Source: Otis tarda (taxonomy: Eukaryota > Chordata > Aves > Otidiformes > Otididae). Taken from it: 64,000 bases of DNA. Positions 38,722-50,629 of the stretch are shown piece after piece. The DNA lies in assembly GCA_026413225.1 (NCBI GenBank), contig CM048554.1, positions 71,230,463 to 71,294,462 of the forward strand, written 5' to 3'. Below the pieces are notes generated by a model. The model searched no databases, was not told the DNA's origin, and was given only the letters and a program-made list of their open reading frames with translations. Both the position numbers and the translations under genes were made by a program. Within the stretch, counting starts at the first letter, position 1. Every line of letters begins with the position of its first letter.

Positions 38722-41700
38722 ACAGCAGGCTCTTCATTCCTACCTCTGCACTTTACGTGGTATTTGCACATTTCACTTTCCCATTACTCTGTGTTTGAGT
38801 ATCAGCTTGATCTCTCCTTCAGAAGAGGACTTTTCTTTTTTGAGTCAGATGAATGCTACCTATAACTTCAGCTGTCTGACACCAAGCTAAAGTTCCTCTA
38901 TAGCCAGTGTAGAGAAAAAGGCCTCTCTGGAGGGTGATTCATCCCACTTTTCTTGGAAACAAGACTGGTAAATTTCTGAATGTATTAAAATCTCAGATAT
39001 GTACTCTTTAGACACTATTTATGTCTTTAGCTGTCTTCATTTGTAAAGCTTTCCATGAGGCACAGAACAGAAAAACCCAGAGATTTGTGGAACAATTTAG
39101 AGCAATTTAGTTAGTGTGACCTGCAGAAGGCAGCACCAAGTTTAAGGAAAAAAAGAGCTTTACAGAGCTGGTTTCATATATGAAAGGAGGAGGACGAACA
39201 GACATAAGAATTATTTTGATCTCTGAAACAAGTTACAGTTTTGTAGATGAAGGCACTTTACACAAGTATGCCCTTACAAAAGGTACAATATTTATGTACC
39301 AATTTCAATTATGAAGTCTCCTTCAAAGAAATTACACCCAGGAACCTAATTCAGAAAAAAAAATCCCTTCTCTTTCACTCCTTTTCCAAAACCTTGCACC
39401 AGTATGAGTAATTTTCACAATTGTGACAATGGTGTTTTGTTAGTCTTACAGTCAGGGTTGCACAGCAGTACGAAGAGCTTTTTATTATCACATATAGTAA
39501 CAAACCTTTCCTGGCTAAATAAACCTATGGAGCTGTTGAGACAACAGGAAGTCTTAAAAGTTGTAAATGGGAGCTTGTATGACTGCAAGGTGAAACAACC
39601 GAGCTGTAAAAGAAAAATCAAACCTCTCTGTTTGAAGAACGCCAGTGGACAACTTTACATCATATTTGTTCTTTGCTATCTCACAGGTCTTCTGTTCTTC
39701 TTTCTGGCACCATCTCCAAAGATTCAAGTTGTGTCAATTAATTTCAGATCAAGACTAGGAGTGTGCCAAGAGCCTGCAGCTCCTGCCGAGCTCTCGCTGC
39801 ATGACAAGGAGCCCAGTGATCCAGGAGATGCTCTAGCAGCAGCGCTCCGGGCAGCTGACAGGAGTCAGCCCATACGGTAGGCGTGCAGAGGCAGACTGGA
39901 AAGAGAAACACTCATATCAATGTCAACCGAGTCACCAGGGTGCCCAGGCATAACAAAAGAGACATGCTAGAAACTGTCCTGGCTAGACAAGTGTAAAGGA
40001 GTTTCTTCAAGGGATGATAGGAAACCAGCCTCCTTTGGAGCTAGAGGACGAAAGGCGAATGTGCCTCTCATCTTTCCTCCTGTGAGGAAGAAGGAAGATA
40101 AACTCATTACCTCACTTATTTCTCAACACATCTGTAAATAAAAGACTACCATTAGTACTTTTCACCAGACATTATCTGTGTGTCAAAACTGTTTAGGGTA
40201 CGACTTGATATCCTCTCCTTCAGAGAGCATGCAAGCAAGAAAAAGCTATCTTTGATTTATTAAAGATGAACTATCTGTACTGTAAAAGGCAGAATGGGAA
40301 CACACGTGCATATCCTAAGAGTGGGGGAGGATGAATATTGCCTTCACATTCATATATAAAGCTCAGTCCACAGACTTTCCTGTTTATTAGCCTGTCAACA
40401 TCCATACATTCACAGTACATCTACACTGATATTTTTTGAGAAGTTTACCTGTGTGTTATTTGCCCATGATTGCACCACTTTAGGTACAGAGCGCTTCCCT
40501 GTCTGCGTGAAGCATATTGACTTGGGAATTAGATTTTGAGGATAAATAGCATATGAAAAGGAGCATATGAAAAAAAAAAAAGACTCTTATTTTTTAGTTA
40601 AAAGAAAGACAGGGTGAGATTAACCAGAATTCAAGCGCAGGAAGCAAAAGAAGAGTAAACCAGTGAGAGGCATGAGGATAAAAGCCCAGTGCCCAGCACT
40701 GCAGCACTTCCAAACTGTGACCAGGGCAGAATTCAACTCTGGATCTCTGAGAGTGCCAGGGAGCTGAGCAGCCAGAGCTGTACCAGGGCTGCGCTGGAGC
40801 TGATAGAGCTGTCGCCTTCAAACTACTGAATTTAGTCCTCAGCTGACAATGAAGAGGACAACAGACCATCACCTCTCACATCATATATCCCAGTCATGCC
40901 TCTACAGAGGCCATTAACAGGTATGCAACCGATGGCAGAGGGATGTAAAGCACTGCAACAATTGAGCAGATAATGCCTACAAGCATTCCCCTGCTCCTCC
41001 TTTTGATTGTTGTATATGAGGTCTCCTAAGTAACTCCTGAGCACTGATGCTGGACTGGTGCTGTAAGGCAGTGCTGTGCTAAAGATGCCATCGGTATCGC
41101 AGATACAGAAAGCCTGACCATGCTGCAAGGTGTTGGAGCTCATTATGCTCTGCCAGCTCCTACTACCCATCACAATCTAACATCCAGAGTTATCCTACCA
41201 GGCAAAGTAGTTCTCAAAAGAGCAGGAGATTACTACGGGTCGTGATATGTAAACAGCACAAACAATGGAAACAGTCAGACCTAGTTCTTTGTGTAAAGAG
41301 GTACTTAAAACACTACTGTTTCATATTCGTGGCAAACAAAACAGGGAGAAAAACAAAGAAAGAAAAACTTGGTGCAAGATTGTCTTTCATGCTGCTTATG
41401 TCCCAAAAACAAGGCTGTTCTTTCTATCACACAGTTGTTAGAGGCTCTCAGTTACTAACTCAACCAAAATGAAATAATCTTCAGAAGCCCAGTGAGAAGC
41501 AGCTCACTGTGGAAGACAGTTGTTGGACAGCTTTGTTGTCACTCTGACTTGTTTTTGTTTTCTGTGCAGCACATTATAAAGTGCATATTATTTGTGCCCG
41601 GGATCCCTTGCGACCTGTTCTGCCTTGCTGCTACTAGAAGCCATCTGCTCTCACTTTCGGCAGCTGCGTAGAAGCAAAGTATTTGCTCATTTTGGTGATT

Positions 41701-43654
41701 GCCAGCCTCTGTGCATTTCCCCGTGGCAGAGTGGGGGGCAGAGGCTTGTCAGTGATGGCAGCACCTGCCAGGCTAAAAAGCTGTTCAAAGCAAGCATTTG
41801 AGGGGAAACAGTCGAGTGTGAGGAAGGCAGTTCAACTCTACGGAATATGTTCCCTCAGCAGATCTCTCCAGCTGCCCGTGTTACCCGCAGGCAGGGTTAC
41901 TGGCAGGCATGGTGACATCCCACCGTCCCGCATCCACATTTCATGCAGTTCAAGATTCAGCCTAACCCTTGTAGAGCTTAGGAAGAGTTCTGGCAGAGCC
42001 AGACTCCACCACAGCTCTGAGTGGATTTCTTTCTCTAAATAACCACCATCAGGCTGCTGCTACGTTTTGTGCCAAACGGCACCATGCTGCAGCAAAAATG
42101 GATCGCGACCCTTCCAAAAGCACAGCAGCCACTATAACCGTCAGCCTTCCCTTCCAGTGGTTTGTATCTGCCGTTCCCTTAGGTAGGCAGAAGGAACCCA
42201 GGTACTTGGAAATCTGGCAACCAACTATGAGGCTCCCGTATAATTCTAGTTTTAATACATTTCTGAGGTGCCTGACACTGCAGCACTTCCTGACCCAGCC
42301 AGATCTACCTCTCGCGTTACTACCCACAGTGCAACACTCAACTTTCCACCTCAGCCTGTTCTTTAACAGGCAGGAAAATGAGCTAGCATGGCACTCAACA
42401 CAGCAGAGCACCAAACAGCAACCGGAAAAGTCACAGACGTGTCTCCTCAGGGGCAGTTCAAGCCCATGCAAAGTCCAATATGTGAAATCTCCCAGTGACA
42501 GGGAACACCCTCCCCTCAAAGCCGGTCTCCGATATGCAATAGAGTCAGTCTTGGCTCAAACCAGATAACTAGCTGTAGCAAGAGAAAGTCTGCTGGAACA
42601 AGCCACCTTCAGTCCTTCATGGGGGTGTCAGACTGGTGTACAAAAGCCCCAGAGCAAGGGCAACCAAGACAGAGCCATTTCCAAGCTGTCTCTGCTAGAC
42701 AGCCTTCTGTGAAACCCTGTAGAAATTTGAAAACTGTTACCTGCCAGTAACAAATTGGCTGTCCTTGCAGGCACCAAATGTATTATATTGGGTGGCTCAA
42801 GCCCAAAGCATGGAAACTTGCTGTGTCAGCACATCTGTATTTGTTTTTTGGCAGGAAAGTGTAGGTTCTGGGGGAAATTAGCAATAATGGTGCTCAGCTT
42901 TAGACCATCAGAAATGAACACAGACATTCAGCCTAAATTAACAACATAATCCAAGCTCAATGTTGATAAAATAATCTTTCCCCAAGCTACCTGCACTATC
43001 TCCTTTTTCTGTGCAGAGTATAATACCTCCTGCCTGTCATAAAAGCTTGCACCTCAGGACTGCTTTCTATCCAGGTATACTACTAGGTCTTCACCTCTAA
43101 TAACATTTGAATGTGTCTCTCCAGCTCCCAACTATGTGTAAGTATCAGAGTTTTCTGCATAACGTATCTAACTTCTGACTTTTTCCATTTCGAAAAATGC
43201 TTCTTATTTTACACTGCCAAAAATATAGCCTCTTCCTGTCTCAACTGTGGCAACAATTTTCTGTCTAATCTTACCTACAGGACTTCACTGTTTGACCTCT
43301 CCAATCTTATCACCCCTCTCTTCTTCAATCCTTCCTCCTCTTCTGGCACACTGACCATCACTCAGTGCCTTAATCTCTCATAGCCCTGTTCCCAGCCACC
43401 ACCCTCCATGTATTATGCCTCAGTCAGCACTGAAATACAGCCTCCTGTTCTGCTCCTAGCACAAACAACCATCACAAAGTCCCTGCTAAATCTGCCAGCT
43501 ACGGACACCTCCATGTCTCCTCACTTGCCGACCCTCCCACTTGGAAGTATCATAAGGCCTTGGAAAAGCAAAGTGCTGAAAACCTAAGCTGCGTGTTCCT
43601 TGCTAAATCCCAGTAACCCACCACATGCTCAAGGGGCACTTGCGGAATGGCAGA
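38722..43654. other. Non-coding stretch with two long open frames, no clear gene
   Basis: Mostly unique-looking DNA. The longest non-repeat frame is at 39404-39880 (plus, 158 codons), with one hydrophobic segment (YIIFVLCYLTGLLFFFLAP) and a GC-rich, Ala-rich end; no domain is recognisable. A second unusual place is 42049-42568, where both strands are open for about 156 codons. Neither shows the pattern of a known family, so I do not call them genes. The part from about 41600 to 42700 is somewhat GC-richer. Confidence 0.5.
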
Positions 43655-43682
43655 GCATCAGCAGCTCCAGTAGGTAATTCTG
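43655..43682 (+). repeat. 28-bp direct repeat, copy 1
   Basis: This 28-base block (starting GCATCAGCAGCTCCAGTAGG) recurs exactly at 45439-45466. The flanks on either side do not match between the two places. See the mosaic patch entry at 45294. Confidence 0.9.
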
Positions 43683-45293
43683 GCTTCTGGCTCATGCTGC
43701 CTCTTTTGTTGAAGTCTTACGCCATTGAAAGGGGATGGGCCAGCCCAAGCCAGCACCTCAACAAAACCAGCTGAGCAGCTGGGGCTGAATTATCCAAATT
43801 AGAGAGCAGTGCCAACAGTACAGTGGTGCCCCAGCCCTTTGCCTCTACCAAGGGTCCCTCCAGTGCAGTGTCAGACCTTCTACCCATCTTGGAGCCTTCC
43901 TAGTTCACAGCACAAAACTCATACAACACAGTGACAAGGTGATTGCTCTATTTGCTCCAACAGGCATATTTCAGGCTGGCCGCTGTCTCGTATTTTACTC
44001 AGACAGGCTGTCTGCTACCAATTACATCTAACACCTTGAGCACATGAAAGACAGTGTGACTGCAAGTGTAGGGGAAATAGAAGTTTTGCAACTATTACAA
44101 AGAAATAAAGCTTTCAGAAATATGAAAAATAGAATAGAAATGAAAACAACTACAGCTTGTTACTGAATATTTAATTCAAACAATTACACAGTTGCAAACA
44201 TTTTGTTAAAGGAAGATCCAGGAACAAATTTAATTCTCAGAGCTGTGATCAGAGCCTACATATTAAAAGGCCATATGCAGTTGCTAAATAGACAATTAGA
44301 GCATAAATGCTAACTCTCTGGGACATCTGTATTCAAAGTAAAAGCAAATATCAAATACTGAACTGTGAAACAGCCAGCTAACTAAGGCTGCTTACCAAAA
44401 TAAGGGAAAACGTGGAAAAAGGAAAAGGAAAAGAAAAAAAATAAAAAGGAATGTAATAGTAAATGTAAATAGCATCAGTTCCAATAACTTTCCACTCTCT
44501 TTTCCTTCTCTTCTCCTTAAAGCCACATTTCTTTGTATTAAGTCCCTTTGAGCTTCTCTCTAACTGATCCAATAATCTCAAAGGGAATTTGTGCAGAACT
44601 TGAAGACCCTAAAGCTTCCAGGAGAAAAAGCTCCAGTCAAAATTTTGTCATGCCTGGTAGCAATAATCCAGATAACTCCAAGAATGAAGCTTGTGTAGAA
44701 AGCATGGGTTTTTAATGTTTGCTGCTTTTCTCTCTTGTTGACCTTCCAAACTATATTTTTTAAAAATATATATTTTAAACCTCTTTAAACTTTTACGTTT
44801 TACTGATGGAACAGATAGCCTGGTCATGCTGAGCATTTCTATGCAATTGGTCTTTGTTCTGCTGTTTCTCAGTACTTTTATTTAAGTTTCTTCACTGTCA
44901 CAGAAGGTAGCTAATCAGTGGCATTACAGTTTATAGCTCACAGACACAACTGAGAGCCATTTTTCTAGATTTTTGCTACTAGTAATTTTAAATAACTCAA
45001 GTAACTCTCCAGCAATCAGCATTGCAGCAATGTTTTTTGTAGGCAGCCAAAACCTGACCTCTTCATGCCGGTTCCTCAGCTCATGGTTGTTTTCTCAGGA
45101 ACTATCCCCAGCTTTCTGTTTCCATTTCCCCACTTGTGAACAGCATGCACCTCGTATGACGTTGAGAGCCTTCTCAGAACATGGATTATGAGCAATGATA
45201 ACAGGTAGATCATGAATACTTACTGAGAAAACAGGAGACTACATTTTAGAAAGGCTTTGCTCCTCTATTGGTCTGCAAGGACTGGTCTGCAAG
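43683..45293. other. Non-coding stretch, no gene seen
   Basis: Contains an A/G-rich tract around 44400-44455 and an AT palindromic stretch around 44755-44780. No gene or transposon is recognisable. Confidence 0.5.
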
Positions 45294-45415
45294 TGTGACT
45301 GGAGTACACGGGTTTTTTAGCATCAGGTGATTAACTCTATGGACAAGTCTTCAGGTACGTCAGAAACAGGCAAACATTACTGAGTATGTCTTAAGAGACA
45401 TAATTATAATAACCA
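45294..45415 (+). repeat. 122-bp direct repeat, copy 1 (mosaic patch)
   Basis: Matches 47112-47235. The 105-base core (from GGTTTTTTAGCATCAGGTGA) differs at about 7 positions by eye, several of them C/T or G/A. About 24 bases after this block, 45439-45466 is an exact copy of 43655-43682. The 45.29-45.47 kb interval thus looks assembled from two pieces also found about 1.8 kb away, one on each side. Confidence 0.9.
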
Positions 45416-45438
45416 GACTCCGATCACTCACTCACAAT

Positions 45439-45466
45439 GCATCAGCAGCTCCAGTAGGTAATTCTG
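45439..45466 (+). repeat. 28-bp direct repeat, copy 2
   Basis: Exact copy of 43655-43682, placed just after the 122-bp repeat copy. Confidence 0.9.
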
Positions 45467-45966
45467 CAGGGACTACAGCCAGAATTTTATCATTTTAGTC
45501 CAGTTAGCCTAGGATACCAAAGACCTTAGTGTGCCAAACTAAGGCCTTATTTCCACACAAATTCTGCAGTGTTGACTTTTGAACTCTTTTGAACATGTGA
45601 CCCTGAAATAACAGTTGAAAACCTAGCTTTGAACCTTTTAAATCTTACAAGACTCAGATTTTGCAATAAACATCATGTATACAACAGCTTTACAATAAAA
45701 AATTCATAATAACTTTTTATCAGTCCAGACATAAAATGAAGACAGGCACATGGGCTCTATCATGTTGAGAACAAAGGAATTTCTGTCAGTGCTTCAACTT
45801 GACTGAATTGAGTCATAAATCTCCAAAATTACGCACACTATTGTAAGTCTTTCTACTGCATCTTTACACTAAGCTCTAAATCATTCTCTTTTCATAGCTA
45901 ATATTACTTTTTTGCTACAGACTGTGTGGCCAAAAGACCACCGGTACACCATTCAAAATGTTTTAA
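45467..45966. other. Non-coding spacer, no gene seen
   Basis: Unique-looking AT-rich sequence up to the LTR target site. Confidence 0.5.
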
Positions 45967-45971
45967 TATGT

Positions 45972-47093
45972 TGTTCTGGTTTTGTTTAGTGGGGGGGGGG
46001 CTAAGGTGGTAGCTTCTGTAGTAACCTGCTAGAAGTCGCTCCCCTTTGTTCAGTGGACTCAGCCAGGTCTAGGGCGGACCCGCTGCTGGCCAAGGCTGAG
46101 CCAATTGGTAGCAGAATGTCCCATGATAACGCCTCTGCGATAACGCATTTAAGAAGGGGAAAACAGAAAAAAAAAAAAACCAGAGAAGAAGCTGAGTGGG
46201 GGCAGAGAGGGGGAGGCGCGAGCCTTGTAGGCCTTGCAGGCCTCACCCTCTGGCCTCCCGCCGGGCAGCTGACTGGGCCCAACTCAGCCCAGCCCGGCTG
46301 CAAGAAGTGGAGAGGAGAGGAGATGTGAATAAGATGTAAAAAGGATCCTAAGAGACATCTGCCAGCCTGTTGCGAGGAACGGCTGCAGACGCCAAGGTCA
46401 GTGAAGAAGGAAGGGGAGGAGTAATGCTACTCCTGGCCAAGATTCCCCTGCAGCCTGTGGTGAAGACCATGGTGGAGCAGGTTGTCCCCCTTGCAGCCCA
46501 AGGACGTCCACAGAGGGACAGAGATTCACCTGCAGCCCATGGAGGACCCCACACCGGAGCAGGTGGAGGCCTGAATGAGGCTGTGGCCCATAGAGGACCC
46601 ACTAGGGCAGCTGTTATGGAGGGACTGCACCCCATGGAAAAGATGACCCACACCAGAGCAGTTTCATGAAGGACTGTGGCCCATGGGAGGGACCTCACAC
46701 TGGAGCAGAGGAGGAATGTGAGGAGTTCTTCCCTCGACAATGGAGTAGCAGCGTAAAACATCGCGTGATGACCCTGACCCCCATTCCCTTTTCCCCCCTG
46801 TGCCGCTCAGTGGGGGCAGGTAGTAGAGATAATGTTAAGCCCGGGAAGAGGGAGGGGTGGGGGCAGGTTATCTTGTTCCCTGTCTCATTATCCTGTTAGT
46901 TTTAGAAATAAATGAATAGTTTTCCCCAAGTCAAGTCTGTTTTGCCCATGACGGTAACTTTAAGGATTTCTCCCTGTCCTTATCTCAAACCTCGAGCCGT
47001 TTTTCCTTATATCATCTCCCCCTATTCTCTCGGAGGGCGGGGGGAGCGAGAGAGACTGCGTAGTCTGGTCCTGATTGGGGCTGAACTACGACA
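45972..47093 (+). mobile_element. Solo LTR, ERV type (family A, 1.1 kb)
   Basis: It begins TGTTCTGGTTTTG, ends CTGAACTACGACA, and has a perfect 5-bp target duplication TATGT (45967-45971 and 47094-47098). It has the same internal layout as the copy at 37588: short promoter region, A-run, GC-rich repeat-like centre, AATAAA signal (46907), and a 3' part with TTATCTCAAACCTCGAG. It is somewhat more diverged from the 37588 and 58652 copies than those are from each other, so probably of intermediate age. No internal viral sequence is present. It sits 18 bp upstream of the second copy of the 122-bp repeat. Confidence 0.95.
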
Positions 47094-47111
47094 TATGTAT
47101 CTGAGAATAAA

Positions 47112-47235
47112 TGTGATTGAAGTACAGAGGGGTTTTTTAGCATCAGGTGATTAACTTTATGGACAAGTCTTCAGGTATGTCAGAAACAGGCAAATATTAC
47201 TGAGTATTTCTTAAAAGACATAAATACAATAACCA
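47112..47235 (+). repeat. 122-bp direct repeat, copy 2
   Basis: Partner of 45294-45415, in the same orientation, beginning 18 bases after the LTR end. The shared block starts in the flank (TGTGATTGAAGTACAG compared with TGTGACTGGAGTACAC) and not in the LTR, so it is not part of the LTR. Confidence 0.9.
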
Positions 47236-50006
47236 CCACTCTTCCACTGAATCCAAATCAGAAAAAAAATCGAGGTTGCTGCTGCCGTATAATTGCTGGA
47301 TTGTGTTTCCTGCTGGCTTCAGTAGGTTTTCATCATTTGAAGCATTTGTTAATAGTTTAAGAAATGCAGTGATTCTTTTCCATGGTGTGATTCAAATAAA
47401 AACTGCATGAGCTCTTTGGAAAGAAAAATATGTGTTAGCATGTAAGATCTCAAATATAACAGAATGCTTAGCAGAGAAATGATGCATTAGTATTCTTCCT
47501 TAGTCAGTGTTAAAGAAAAAAAAAATTAACAGAATGGATTAATGAGGATGTACTAAGCTATAAATACTAGGCATCAGCCCACGTTTCACTTGGGGGATTG
47601 AACATTTTCCTTTGTTTACAATTCTGCCTTCTCATTTACTTGAAATAATGTTGGTACCAAACCACCAATCCCAGTTGTTAACAGCTGACAGAAGGCTGTT
47701 TATGATCAATGCCTCATTTTTTTCTTTTCTTTTTCATTTCAAAATTCAAGCAACTTCTGTATTAGTTAAAGAATAAAATACAGTTTATTTCTATGGCTTT
47801 CTCTGCTAAGATTTCTTTTCCTCAAATAAGACTGAAAAAAATGGCTTGTAGATATTCCATTATTACTTTATTTTATAATGCATCATATCACAATGGATTC
47901 TAGGGGGTATCACTCAAATTAAATTTACCCCTGAGAGATGCAATAACTTTCAATCAAACCACAGGTACTCAGCATCCTTCAGAAACAGGCCTATAATGGA
48001 GGATGAATGAATGAGGGTGAGCACAGACACTGTGAGACTACAGATCAACTGGGGAAGAACAAATTACCATTGCTGGATGCAAATAGTTACAGTTTTAGAA
48101 AAACTATTTTGATTAGCTGAGTAACTTGCAAATTATGTGCTATCCCAGGAAAAAAAAAAAAAAAAAACCACCACATTTCTCAGAATGAAGTTCCTCAGAA
48201 ATGGTCCTGTGATGAAATGATGCCTGCTTTCCAGATCCAGATTCAAATGGCCCACATTCAGAAATGCCTGAGTACAGGCTTAATGTTATTACGCTATGCA
48301 TCAAGAATAATAAATAATTAGGAAACAATCCTTAGCAAAGCTTATGTAGCTTTCCTATTAGGTGGTTTCCAAGCTTCTTCTGACTGGCTGCCTTTCACCC
48401 ACTGTATCTAGATGCAAGGAAAGCTGGTAAGTAGGAAAAGTGGAGAGGTGCAAAAAGCCATAGTGCAAAACCCACACCAAGAGACAAACCCTTTGTGATT
48501 AGGTGTGCTTGCACATGGGCTAAAGCTCTTCCCAACAAACACTAAAATCACCTGTGTCGGGGGTCCTTCCAAGAGCAGGATGCCCATTAGAGCCGTTCCT
48601 ACCGCTAAATCCAAGTTGCCTTCAATTAGTAAAAGAAAATCTCTGGATATTAAAAGCTGCTGATAGCAGTGTCGTAGAGTCCATCTCATCTAAAGGGCCT
48701 ACTTAACTCTTAAATTGAAAGGGCCTCTTCCTTAGTGTGAAGATGCTCATCATACAAGAGTTTGTCTCAGCCGGTCGCACATACAGGACAAATTAAAGCA
48801 ACTGCAAAAGTTTCAACTGCAGGAGTTGTGGATAAATAGCACACTTTGAAGTAGCTGTTTTTGAATTGTGAGGACTCTTTCTGCCTTGAGGAAATGAGGT
48901 GTCTTCAGGAAACTGTTCATCCCAAGCTAGTACTTAATTGGTCATAAAAACCATATGCTCAGTGATCCCATATTAGACACTTTACAGGTTATGCTCAGAC
49001 TCTGGCTTTGGATGCTGTTTTAACTGCTTGTGAAAATTGTCATTTTTATAGGGATTGGACCATTATGAACCTTCATATTTGTTCTCTGAAAATAAAAACC
49101 GATCACTATGCCTTGCATCTAAAATATAATTGCTTTAAGAAATCATCATATCCTGATATAAATCACAATGTCTGCAAAATGGAGAACACAAGGTGTCCAC
49201 AGTCTACTGAAGCCCATTCTTTTAGCGCTGCTTTGTCACACAGGAAGGTATCTATTGCTTCTTTGGATCATCCCAACGTTTTTTGCTTGAGTCTAGTGCC
49301 TGCTGGGATACCTCATACTTTTGTTATTCTCAGCTTGAAAAATTGCTTCCCAAATTCTTTTTTGTATCTGTTGATACTCGATTCACATCATCTGTGCTGG
49401 AAAAAAAAACAACAGTTCTGATTGGTGTTCTGTGCCAATTAAATTTTTATTGGCTTGTATTACATATTTGACTACTGCTTTTCTAAGCTCTACTACTTTT
49501 TTCTTAGCTCCTTTTAGCCCTAAAATCAATTTCTTTCCCCTGAAAAATGAAAAAAACCCTGCACACCTTACAGCAACAAGTTTATAGATCTATATATGAG
49601 TCAGCAGAAGATGAAACTAAGAATTATTATTTATTATTTAGACTAGATGTGACTGAAAAATTCTGCTTAGAATTTATACTCTTTAGAAGGGCTGTGCTAC
49701 AAATGCTAGGAGCCTTGCAGAAGTTTATATATATGAATAATTCTATATTCAAGAGTATGTCATAGAGTTTGCTGGAAATATACATTCATATGTAAAGTTA
49801 ATAGAGCTACTCAGGAACGTAAATTTACTTATACGCATCATTGGTTGCAGGCCAGGATGACAATGCTACGTATTCCAGTCCATACAATGACGACTTTCTC
49901 ATCTAGCACGTATTGTATACTTCCGTACTGTACACCTGGGTTACTTTTGACAAGAAGAAAGGATGTGAATCATAATTAGTCAGCACAGAATTAGCAAGTG
50001 TTTCTA
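47236..50006. other. Non-coding stretch, no gene seen
   Basis: AT-rich single-copy-looking DNA with an A18 run at 48150-48167. The longest frame (49008-49421, plus, about 137 codons) has no known domain. No gene is recognisable. Confidence 0.55.
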
Positions 50007-50629
50007 TGTGCTGGTTTCGGCTGAAATGGAGCTAATTTTCTTTCTAGTAGCTGCTGTGTTTTGGATTTAGTATAGCATTTGGTATGTGAAGAATATTGAT
50101 AATACACTGATTTATTAGTCATTGCTAAGAAATCAAGGACCTTTTTCGGCTTCGCAGGTTTTGCTAATGTGCAGGTATGAGAAGCTGGGCACGGTATAGC
50201 CAGTACAGCTGACCCAAACTGGCCAAAGGAAGCATTCCATACTGTAGATATCATGCTCAGTATCTAAGCAGAGGCTGGCTGGTGGGCAAATTCTGGAAAT
50301 CGCTGTTCAGAGATTCTGCTCAGGATTGTTCTGGGATTGCTCTCAGTTCCACTTCGCGATGGCTGCTCAGGGACTAGCTGGGTATTGGTCAGCTGGTGGT
50401 GAGCAGTTGCATCACTTGTTTTTTGGGGGTTTTGTTTCTCTCTCTTTTTGTTGTTTTCCTTTTCATTACTTATTATTATTATTATTAATATTAATATTAG
50501 TTAATATTATTTCAATCATTAAAGTACTCTTATCTCAACCCATGAGTTTTCATACCTTCATCTTTCCAATTCTTTCCCATCGTGAGCAGCTGTGTGTACT
50601 TAGTTGCTGACTGGAGTTGAACCACGACA
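50007..50629 (+). mobile_element. Solo LTR, ERV type (family B, 0.6 kb)
   Basis: It begins TGTGCTGGTTTCGGCTGAAA and ends TTGAACCACGACA. The middle has the family-B blocks GACCCAAACTGGCCAAAGGA and ATATCATGCTCAGTAT, then CTTATCTCAACCCATGAG and the short closing region. It includes a TTA-rich simple repeat (about 50467-50505) not seen in the copy at 19504. I could not find a matching 5-bp duplication at its edges, which with its divergence suggests it is older than the copy at 19504-19999. No internal retroviral genes are attached. Confidence 0.85.

Noticed and set aside
37588-47093. A provirus with LTRs at 37588 and 45972
   Set aside because: Same family and orientation, but each has its own distinct 5-bp target duplication and the 7 kb between shows no gag, pol or env similarity.
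50467-50505. TTA-rich simple repeat as an independent feature
   Set aside because: It lies inside the LTR at 50007-50629 and is reported there.
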